28,317 nucleotides of DNA from JAGWFU01 sp035534575 (GTDB lineage Archaea; Micrarchaeota; Micrarchaeia; Micrarchaeales; Micrarchaeaceae): NCBI GenBank assembly GCA_035534575.1, contig DATLRT010000029.1, forward strand, positions 1 through 28,317. The letters run 5' to 3'. Below, piece after piece: positions 22,965 through 28,317 of the stretch; position 1 is the first letter of the stretch, and each line of letters opens with the position of its first letter. The translations under genes and the position numbers were made by a program. The notes below the pieces were generated by a model. The model ran no database searches. It was not told the DNA's origin and was given only the letters and a program-made list of their open reading frames with translations.

Positions 22965-23222
22965 TCAAAGTTTCTTGTATATGTCTCGTCTATGCCCTAA
23001 TGTCCTGATTAGTATGAGCCCCTTTTTAGTGTCAATATCCGCTATTACACTATAGTCCCCAACCCTCAACTTGTACTCTGGAAATCCTGTCAGCCTTTTG
23101 AAGTGCTCAGTTGGCTCTACTATGGAACTCTCTATCTTCTTCATTATCCTCCTTGTCACTGCATTGTCCAGCCTTCCCAGCTGCAGCATGGCTTCTTCAG
23201 AGTATTCTACCCTGTAGTTCAT
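22965..23222 (-). CDS. relE: RelE/ParE-family toxin
   Basis: An 85-residue protein with the family layout: YRVEYSEEAMLQLGRLDNAV with helix RRIMKKIESSI, then FKRLTGFPEYKLRVGDYSVI and LILIRTLGHRRDIYKKL. The C-terminal LGHRRDIY matches archaeal RelE toxins, which cut mRNA in the ribosome; the basic residues (K46, R53, R79, R80 by sight) are retained. It sits two bases after the antitoxin stop. ParE-type gyrase toxins share the fold, but the LGHRRDIY ending favours RelE. Confidence 0.88.
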   Translation of the reverse strand: MNYRVEYSEEAMLQLGRLDNAVTRRIMKKIESSIVEPTEHFKRLTGFPEYKLRVGDYSVIADIDTKKGLILIRTLGHRRDIYKKL

Positions 23223-23224
23223 GC

Positions 23225-23461
23225 TTATACCCCCAACTTCGTTCTGATTTCTGCAGTAGTATAAGTCCTTTTATTTTTTATGTCAAGTAGCCCCCGCAGT
23301 AAGGATGCGCGGAATTCCTCAGAATACCTCCCCTCATCATCGCCTTCGGGTATAAGATCCATCAATGCATTTATCATCTCATCATACGTAGCCCTTTTAT
23401 ACGGCCTTAGCTTGTTAAGCTTTTCACGTGTGCTCTTTGTAATCTGTATTGTGGTGTTCAT
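23225..23461 (-). CDS. RelB-like antitoxin
   Basis: A 78-residue protein from ATG 23459-23461, starting MNTTIQITKSTREKLNKLRP, a ribbon-helix-helix-like DNA-binding strand, then KRATYDEMINALMDLIPE and an acidic-to-basic C-terminus. It is immediately upstream of the RelE-like toxin. This start is preferred to one 93 bases further out because the longer form would put the 11-bp TATA iterons inside the coding region. It probably represses its own promoter through those iterons. Confidence 0.8.
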   Translation of the reverse strand: MNTTIQITKSTREKLNKLRPYKRATYDEMINALMDLIPEGDDEGRYSEEFRASLLRGLLDIKNKRTYTTAEIRTKLGV

Positions 23462-23503
23462 ATAATCGCCATATAACTTGCATATAACAGCTATATAACG
23501 CTT
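23460..23503 (-). repeat. Four 11-bp TATA-containing iterons at the antitoxin promoter
   Basis: On the plus strand ATATAAT/C plus four variable bases repeats exactly every 11 bases at 23460, 23471, 23482 and 23493. On the gene strand each unit reads (G/A)TTATAT. The third unit is correctly placed as the TATA box for the antitoxin ATG. One-helical-turn spacing puts all copies on the same DNA face. Confidence 0.8.
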
Positions 23504-23533
23504 TCTATCCGAAGCCTTCTGACACCGTAAAAA

Positions 23534-23546
23534 GCTAATAATTAGC
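23534..23546 (+). promoter_or_regulatory. Palindromic TATA region of hel308
   Basis: GCTAATAATTAGC is a 13-base palindrome centred about 24 bases before the hel308 ATG at 23564, fitting a TATA box with a leaderless mRNA. Confidence 0.5.
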
Positions 23547-23563
23547 AGCCGCAATATCCTCTC

Positions 23564-25693
23564 ATGGACGTAGCCTCGCTCAAGGGAAAGATACCTAACG
23601 AGCTGCTGGAATCCATGCTCGCCAGGGGCATAGTCTCGTTCACACCTCCGCAGGAGGGCGCGCTCAACAGCGGGCTGATGCAGGGGAAGAACATACTGGT
23701 TGCAAGCCCCACTGCCAGCGGAAAGACGCTGATCGCGGAGATGGCTGCAATCAACTCGATTATCGGGAAGGGCAGGAAGGCGATATACATAGCGCCAATG
23801 CGTGCACTGGCATCTGAGAAGTACGAGGAGTTCAAGGCTGCCTACCCCTACATAAAGGCGGCGATATCCATCGGCGACCTTGACTCCAACGACCTCTGGC
23901 TCGCCAACTACGAGATGCTCTTCTTCTCAACCGAGAAGTTCGACAGCCTTGTGAGGCACGGGCTTGAGTGGCTTCCCTCAATCGGCTGCATAGTTTTTGA
24001 CGAGGTTCACATGCTCGGCGACTCATCAAGGGGACCCACGCTCGAGCTGCTGATAACGAAGCTGGCTAGCCTCTCGAGCGCGCAGATACTCGCGCTGAGC
24101 GCGACTGTTGGCAACGCCGACGAGCTGGGGAAATGGCTCAACGCCGAGATAGTCAAGAGCGAGTTCAGGCCTGTAGTGCTGCAAAAGGGAGTAGTCCACG
24201 AGTCCAACCTCTACTACTCCGAGGCCGGGGACAGGAAGCTGGTCTCAACCGAGTTGCTGGGCACAAGCAGGCTGCCCGAGACCCGAATAATCGAGGACAC
24301 CTTGGAGCAGAAGAAGCAGGCGCTTGTCTTTTATTCATCCAAGAGGAACACCGAATCTGGCGCGCTAAGGCTATCGCGCCACACGTATTCGCATCTCACT
24401 GCAAAGGAGAGCGCGGAGCTTAAGGAGTTGGCCGGAAGGGTGCTCAACTCCCTGCCAAATCCCACCGAGCAGTGCAGCAAGCTGTCATCGCTCATTGAAA
24501 AGGGCATAGCGTTCCACCATGCGGGGCTGATGAACCAGCAGAGGCACATGATAGAGGATGCGTTCCGGGCCGGCATAATAAAGGCGATATGCTCCACAAC
24601 AACGCTGGGCCTGGGCGTCAACATGCCGGCGCACACTGTCATAGTCAAGGACATCACAAGATTCAACGACACGCACAGCGAGCGCATCGGCGTCAACGAG
24701 GTGATGCAGCTTTTCGGAAGGGCGGGTAGGCCCAAGTACGACAAGGAAGGCAGGGCACTGCTAATCGCGAGCACAAAGGAAAGGGTGAAGGACCTGTACG
24801 AGCACTACATGCTCGCGAAGCCTGAGCCCATCGAGTCCTCGCTCGGCATCGCGCCGGTGCTCAGAACCCACATACTGGCTTTCATAGCGGAAAACTTCCT
24901 AAACGACAAGGCATCGATGGAGAAGTTCCTCGCCAAGACGTTCTACAGTTTCCAATATGGCAATCAGAGGCACATATCCAACGTGATCAAAGAGGTGCTC
25001 AGCGAGCTGAAGGAGTGGGAGTTCGTGGAGGAGATAGACAGGGACCTCTACAAGGCGACCCGGCTGGGCAAGCGTGTGAGCGAGCTGTACATAGACCCCT
25101 TGTCGGCGAGGATGATGCTCAACGCGATAGACGGGGAGATGGACATAATGGACGTGCTGTTCATGATATCAAACACATTGGAGATGAGGCCCCACGCGAA
25201 GCAGACTGAAGAGGCGGAGGCGCAGTACATAATACACATACACTCAAGGAAGCAGAAGAAGGTGCTCACCGATCCGTACTCAATGGACTACGGCTTCTAC
25301 GACCCGGTGAGGGCGTTCAGCACAGCGCTGCTGCTGAAGGACTGGATGGAGGAAACCAAGGAGCCTGCCATCGTGGAGAAATACTCCTCCACGCCGGGAT
25401 TCCTGTTCAACAAGATAACAAACGCCGACTGGCTAATCTATTCAGCAATCGAGCTTGCCAAGATAATGCACAAGTCGGTGCACAAGATGATCGAGGCTAG
25501 GGTGAGAATGCGCTACGGGATAAAGGAGGAGCTGCTTGATCTTGTGCGACTGGAGCAGATAGGACGCGCAAGGGCGAGGACGCTCTACACAAACGGCATA
25601 ACGAGCGTCAAGGAGATACGCGACAACAGGGAGAAGGTCGCAAGGCTCCTCGGCAAGGAGATATCGGAGAAGGTCTTCGCGCAGCTCGAGTGA
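23564..25693 (+). CDS. hel308: Hel308-type ATP-dependent DNA helicase
   Basis: A 709-residue superfamily 2 helicase of normal Hel308 length. Visible motifs are the Q motif FTPPQ (26-30), Walker A SPTASGKT (48-55), DEVH box (146-149), SAT (179-181), FHHAGL (318-322), TTTLGLGVNMPA (345-356) and motif VI QLFGRAGRPKYD (382-393). A winged helix and ratchet domain follow, and the C-terminal LEQIGRARARTLYTNGITSV is the helix-hairpin-helix brake domain. Hel308 unwinds 3'-tailed and forked DNA at stalled replication forks. The ATG at 23564 lies about 25 bases after a TATA palindrome. All motifs are intact. Confidence 0.96.
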   Translation: MDVASLKGKIPNELLESMLARGIVSFTPPQEGALNSGLMQGKNILVASPTASGKTLIAEMAAINSIIGKGRKAIYIAPMRALASEKYEEFKAAYPYIKAAISIGDLDSNDLWLANYEMLFFSTEKFDSLVRHGLEWLPSIGCIVFDEVHMLGDSSRGPTLELLITKLASLSSAQILALSATVGNADELGKWLNAEIVKSEFRPVVLQKGVVHESNLYYSEAGDRKLVSTELLGTSRLPETRIIEDTLEQKKQALVFYSSKRNTESGALRLSRHTYSHLTAKESAELKELAGRVLNSLPNPTEQCSKLSSLIEKGIAFHHAGLMNQQRHMIEDAFRAGIIKAICSTTTLGLGVNMPAHTVIVKDITRFNDTHSERIGVNEVMQLFGRAGRPKYDKEGRALLIASTKERVKDLYEHYMLAKPEPIESSLGIAPVLRTHILAFIAENFLNDKASMEKFLAKTFYSFQYGNQRHISNVIKEVLSELKEWEFVEEIDRDLYKATRLGKRVSELYIDPLSARMMLNAIDGEMDIMDVLFMISNTLEMRPHAKQTEEAEAQYIIHIHSRKQKKVLTDPYSMDYGFYDPVRAFSTALLLKDWMEETKEPAIVEKYSSTPGFLFNKITNADWLIYSAIELAKIMHKSVHKMIEARVRMRYGIKEELLDLVRLEQIGRARARTLYTNGITSVKEIRDNREKVARLLGKEISEKVFAQLE

Positions 25694-25702
25694 TGCGGAA
25701 AT

Positions 25703-26494
25703 CTACTTCACAGTTGTGGCTGTCTGGCACCCTAATGCTATGAGCCTGTCTATCGCGTTCGTGTCCTCAGGGCGGAAGTAGTCCAGCATAAGTGTGTTGC
25801 CCCTCTTTATCCCAGCCATCTTGTCGAAGTACGTGTAGAGTGTCAGGCTATATATCTCGTCTACCGGGAGCGCATCCGCCATCTGCCCCTGCAGTTTTGC
25901 CTTCAGGTTATACATCCCCACTAGCAGTTTCGGGATGGTCATCCTATCCACCCTTGCCAGACTCTCGGGCGTGTTGAGCCTATCAATGGTCCATTCGATA
26001 TACTGACCTATGTAATGCTGGTAGACTACCCTCTCACTATCAGCAATCTTGAAATTGGGGTCCGATGCCATAAGCAGGCACTTTATCTGTGTAAACGTAA
26101 GGCCGTTGGATATGCGGCCATAATCGACCATCCTGCCGGCCAGTTCGCTATTGCTCCTCACAAGCGCACCAATGCAGCCTGAGAGGAACTGCAGTTGGTT
26201 CTCCAACTTCCCCAAATCAATCCTGCCGCTAGATATGGCTCCCTCTATGCTCTTGAGCGTATTGACCTGCATGCTCAGCTTGAGCGCGTATTTGGCTACG
26301 TCCATCTCGTTAATGATGTCCATGCCGTCCACAAAACCCTTGTTGAGCAGTATATCCGTGCTGCTTCTCAGGAATTTGAGGAGGTGGCCCTTGTAAGCTT
26401 TGTTCAAGCCCTCAAGCGTCGCTGAACGCATGAGATTGTTGCCGGGCTTATGCTGCCCAGGGTGGCTGTTATCGCTCTGCCCGCTCCTTTCCAT
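25703..26494 (-). CDS. Unknown helical cytoplasmic protein
   Basis: A 263-residue soluble, apparently all-helical protein with no membrane segment, catalytic motif or family that I recognise. The first 20 residues are polar and His/Gly-rich (MERSGQSDNSHPGQHKPGNN). The rest has ordered Leu/Ile spacing, e.g. LLKFLRSSTDILLNKGFVDG and IGQYIEWTIDRLNTPESL. An ATAAATATTTC element lies about 26 bases before the ATG, supporting expression as a leaderless mRNA. It converges with hel308, nine bases from its stop. Confidence 0.72.
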   Translation of the reverse strand: MERSGQSDNSHPGQHKPGNNLMRSATLEGLNKAYKGHLLKFLRSSTDILLNKGFVDGMDIINEMDVAKYALKLSMQVNTLKSIEGAISSGRIDLGKLENQLQFLSGCIGALVRSNSELAGRMVDYGRISNGLTFTQIKCLLMASDPNFKIADSERVVYQHYIGQYIEWTIDRLNTPESLARVDRMTIPKLLVGMYNLKAKLQGQMADALPVDEIYSLTLYTYFDKMAGIKRGNTLMLDYFRPEDTNAIDRLIALGCQTATTVK

Positions 26495-26514
26495 GGCATC
26501 TCATAAGCCGGTCG

Positions 26515-26525
26515 AAATATTTATT
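26515..26525 (-). promoter_or_regulatory. TATA box of the 263-aa orphan gene
   Basis: AATAAATATTT on the minus strand is centred about 26 bases before the ATG at 26494, predicting a leaderless transcript. Confidence 0.55.
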
Positions 26526-26538
26526 GCTTGCCGGTTAG

Positions 26539-26599
26539 CTTTATATACGCAGAGGCGGCAATCCGCGCTCACTTCCGCTAAAGTGGCAGCAATTTATAC
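26539..26599 (+). promoter_or_regulatory. Two candidate TATA boxes upstream of the histone gene
   Basis: CTTTATATAC (26539-26548) and TTTATAC (26593-26599) lie about 80 and 27 bases before the histone start. The nearer one fits leaderless transcription from about 26620-26623; the farther one, better in sequence, would give a leader of about 50 bases, so two start sites are possible. Confidence 0.5.
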
Positions 26600-26622
26600 C
26601 TTACAACCCAGACTCTTGCGTG

Positions 26623-26826
26623 ATGCTCATGTACATAACCGAGTCAACCGTCAAGCGCATAATGAAGGAGGCCGGCGCGAAGAGGATAAGCTCCGAGGCC
26701 AGCAGGTATCTTCAGAAAAGGATAAACATGATGCTCTTCGATGTCTCCAAGAAGGCCGTTCAGCTCTCAAAGCACGCAAAAAGGAAGACGGTCGAGGTCT
26801 CGGACGTGAAGCTGGCGTGCAACTGA
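26623..26826 (+). CDS. Archaeal histone
   Basis: A 67-residue single histone fold of normal archaeal length. It runs TESTVKRIMKEAGAKRISSE (alpha 1 and loop 1), ASRYLQKRINMMLFDVSKKA (long alpha 2), then QLSKHAKRKTVEVSDVKLAC (loop 2 and alpha 3). The loop residues AKRIS and KRKTVEVSDV match the DNA-contacting patterns of HMf-type histones. It dimerises and wraps chromosomal DNA. Possible starts are GTG 26620, ATG 26623 and ATG 26629; I chose ATG 26623 by distance to the near TATA box. It overlaps the AroK-like gene by one base (TGATG). Confidence 0.94.
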   Translation: MLMYITESTVKRIMKEAGAKRISSEASRYLQKRINMMLFDVSKKAVQLSKHAKRKTVEVSDVKLACN

Positions 26827-27344
26827 TGCCCGTTTCCAGGCTTGTTCTAGACAAGGGCATAGTCTTCATAGGCATGGCGGGAGTGGGCAAGTCCACCATC
26901 GGCAAGCTGCTCGCAAGGAACCTGAACATGGCATTCATCGACCTTGATGTCTACATATCGGAAAAGGAGGGCAAGAGCCCGCAGCAGATAATAGACGAGA
27001 CCGGAGAGGATAATATGCTCGCTATGGAGATTGGCTACATGAGGAACCTAGAGACAAAGGGGACCGTGGTCTCTCCGGGAGGCAGCATAATCTACGACAC
27101 TCCGCTCATGGACCATCTCAAGGGCAGCTCCATGCTGGTCTACCTCTACGACACTTTCGATAACATAAGCGCCAGGATACCCGAGGTCGACAGGAGGGCG
27201 ATAATCGGCATAAAGACCAAGTCGCTCAGGCAGATATACGACGAGCGCTCTGTGTTGTATGCAAGGTACGCCCACATAACCGTCGACTGCGCTAACAAGT
27301 CAATAGAATCCATCGTGGAGGAGATTGAGCGCAAGCTCAGCTGA
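26826..27344 (+). CDS. AroK-like shikimate kinase family protein
   Basis: A 172-residue P-loop kinase of AroK length. Walker A is GMAGVGKS (16-23), DLD (39-41) gives the Mg/shikimate-contact acids, and IGYMRNLE (69-76) corresponds to the FR..E shikimate-binding segment. VVSPGGSIIY corresponds to the ATGGG loop with one Gly changed to Ser. RRAIIGIK and DERSVLYARYAHITVD match the lid and the conserved R.PLY..A block. Archaea normally use an unrelated GHMP-type shikimate kinase, so this bacterial-type enzyme is notable. Its substrate may be shikimate or another small molecule. It starts inside the histone stop (TGATG) and is probably translationally coupled. Confidence 0.83.
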   Translation: MPVSRLVLDKGIVFIGMAGVGKSTIGKLLARNLNMAFIDLDVYISEKEGKSPQQIIDETGEDNMLAMEIGYMRNLETKGTVVSPGGSIIYDTPLMDHLKGSSMLVYLYDTFDNISARIPEVDRRAIIGIKTKSLRQIYDERSVLYARYAHITVDCANKSIESIVEEIERKLS

Positions 27345-27346
27345 TT

Positions 27347-27667
27347 CTACAACGGCACTCCGGCCAGCCTGAGTATCACGAACGTGCCCACCGCGGGTAG
27401 CCCGAATACCGCAGCCGCTACCATCGTGTATACCTTTATCGGTATCCCGATGTTAAGCACCATGTTGAGGATGAATATCGATATCAGGCCGAGCACGCTG
27501 TTCGCGATTATGCCGAAGACGAGCTTGAGTATCTTCTTGCCCAGCATGAACACTATGAGCACCACCACCGCTATCAGCGCTATGAGTATTATCTCGCCCG
27601 CCAGCCCGGCTGGGATCGAGACGCTGGGCAGGGTGGGCAGAAGCGTGGTTATGCCGGTAGCGTTCAT
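27347..27667 (-). CDS. BofA-like membrane protein
   Basis: A 106-residue protein with about three hydrophobic segments (22-45, 51-72, 78-102). The C-terminal half, with IIANSVLGLISIFILNMVLN followed by GIPI and FGLPAVGTFVILRLAG, matches the BofA/sigma-K-processing-inhibitor family, which also occurs in archaea. In Bacillus, BofA restrains the S2P protease SpoIVFB; the archaeal role is unknown. An S2P protease is encoded elsewhere in this window (5015-5713). It converges with the AroK-like gene two bases away. Confidence 0.77.
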   Translation of the reverse strand: MNATGITTLLPTLPSVSIPAGLAGEIILIALIAVVVLIVFMLGKKILKLVFGIIANSVLGLISIFILNMVLNIGIPIKVYTMVAAAVFGLPAVGTFVILRLAGVPL

Positions 27668-27734
27668 CCAATCAAAGCCTATTCTCTGGATACCAATAAA
27701 AGGCTTATTGGGCTCGCGGCGGACATGCTCACAA

Positions 27735-27746
27735 GATTTAAATATC
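27735..27746 (+). promoter_or_regulatory. TATA box of the small unknown gene at 27775
   Basis: GATTTAAATATC is centred about 25-35 bases before the candidate starts GTG 27769 and ATG 27775; the core ATTTAAAT is palindromic. Confidence 0.55.
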
Positions 27747-27774
27747 TCCTAAGCCGCTATAATTATGGGTGTTT

Positions 27775-28161
27775 ATGGTGACTAAAGGGATCATGGGAGA
27801 CCAAGACCATATTAGGAAGAAGCTTGAAGAAAGCGGCAAGCGGCTCAAAGAGAATAGGGGATTATTGGCGAAAGCGTTTGCGGATTCGGTCGCAGAACGA
27901 TATAAAGGTATGATAACTCCCTCCACAGTTAAGTTTATATCCCACAAAGTAGTGGGCTACTTTTCAGAATTGGACAAAAGCCTAGAACCCGAGAAAAGAG
28001 AGATGAAGGATTTGGCATACCAGGAGTTTTTTGACATACTGGTTAAAGAGAATTCGAATCCCTCCAAACTGTTTTACAATGCGGTGATGGCGGAGCTTGC
28101 GCATGCGGATCCAAAGCAGCTCGCCGCCCTGATAATGAAGGGAAGGCCGACCACCATCTAG
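27775..28161 (+). CDS. Small helical protein, function unknown
   Basis: A charged protein of about 128 residues, mainly helical, with no membrane segment. It starts MVTKGIMGDQDHIRKKLEES and includes NRGLLAKAFADSVAERYKGM and a C-terminal HADPKQLAALIMKGRP. I recognise no family. Composition is more AT-rich than its neighbours in the first half. Starts possible are GTG 27769, ATG 27775 and ATG 27793; ATG 27775 is a compromise with the TATA box at 27735-27746. It lies about 50 bases upstream of the probable RNase P RNA. Confidence 0.62.
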   Translation: MVTKGIMGDQDHIRKKLEESGKRLKENRGLLAKAFADSVAERYKGMITPSTVKFISHKVVGYFSELDKSLEPEKREMKDLAYQEFFDILVKENSNPSKLFYNAVMAELAHADPKQLAALIMKGRPTTI

Positions 28162-28206
28162 GCTCCAAACGTCAGAAATAAGTATCTTGCCCGCCATATT
28201 ATCCTC

Positions 28207-28317
28207 AGTGGTGGCAGGCGGGCAGCCTACCGAAAGGAGGAAGCTCCTCTCATACAGAGTGCACCACGGCCTAAGGCCATAACCGGAATAGAAACGAACC
28301 CCGATAGCGCACAAGCG
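28207..28317 (+). ncRNA. rnpB: RNase P RNA, 5' part (runs off the window)
   Basis: The region has no coding frame but clear RNA structure. GGAGGAAGCTCC (28237-28248) matches the conserved region I core of archaeal RNase P RNA. It is followed by two tandem hairpins placed like P8 and P9: CTCT-CATAC-AGAG (28247-28259) and GGCC-TAA-GGCC (28268-28278). A GC-rich 5' strand (GGCAGGCGGGCAGCC) fits P1/P2. The 3' half is outside the window, so P1 closure and the conserved region IV/V segments cannot be checked. An AAATAAGTATC element (28177-28187) lies upstream as a possible TATA box. The start is approximate. Confidence 0.7.

Noticed and set aside
23462..23554. Longer N-terminus of the RelB-like antitoxin
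   Set aside because: It would translate through the iteron array and adds a Cys/Arg-rich segment unlike the family.
26400..26825. Extended N-terminus of the AroK-like protein
   Set aside because: The open frame continues upstream through the histone gene and the divergent promoter region by chance; ATG 26826 begins just before the P-loop strand and gives normal AroK length.

Overview
The window reads as archaeal chromosome, most likely a DPANN-type archaeon and plausibly a Micrarchaeota/ARMAN-like lineage; that assignment is inference from gene content. Archaeal signs are an archaeal histone, a Hel308 helicase, Pth2-type peptidyl-tRNA hydrolase, prepilins with class III signal peptides, tRNA genes without encoded CCA, and TATA elements placed about 25 bases before many start codons, as expected for leaderless transcripts. 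Most genes are GC-rich; a few accessory genes (358-1491, 4273-4521, 27775-28161) are visibly more AT-rich.

Layout. Positions 1-244 hold the 3' end of a gatB-like amidotransferase gene and tRNA-Asn(GTT), followed by an AT-rich membrane-anchored CAP-like gene. A minus-strand block (1502-4822) contains a MazG-like pyrophosphohydrolase with pth2, a three-gene overlapping cluster of TrkA-N/RCK proteins (two with membrane segments but no potassium selectivity filter), a small membrane protein bracketed by an exact 25-bp direct repeat, and a small orphan gene. tRNA-Gln(CTG) diverges from an S2P-type membrane protease, which is followed by a canonical two-helix potassium channel with a TVGYGD filter.

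Positions 6605-12436 form a plus-strand operon for an archaeal type IV pilus or secretion motor: a winged-helix/coiled-coil protein, a secretion ATPase, an unknown linker protein, and two TadC-like platform proteins, the first with a long Pro/Gln-rich cytoplasmic tail. A DUF1801 gene and a VapBC toxin-antitoxin pair follow. Positions 13734-22899, on the minus strand, hold the most striking locus: four overlapping or nearly touching genes encoding one small pilin-like protein and three giant prepilin-like proteins. The giants carry seven LamG-like domains, a beta-propeller and an Ig-like domain, joined by a recurring GWWPLNGN linker, with a DUF5654 membrane protein at the end. I infer that the motor operon and this adhesin operon work together as a surface fibre for attachment to host cells, matrix or glycans.

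The rest (22965-28317) has a RelBE-like pair behind four 11-bp TATA-containing iterons, hel308, an orphan gene, an archaeal histone overlapping a bacterial-type AroK-like kinase, a BofA-like membrane protein, a small unknown gene, and the 5' part of a probable archaeal RNase P RNA cut by the window end.
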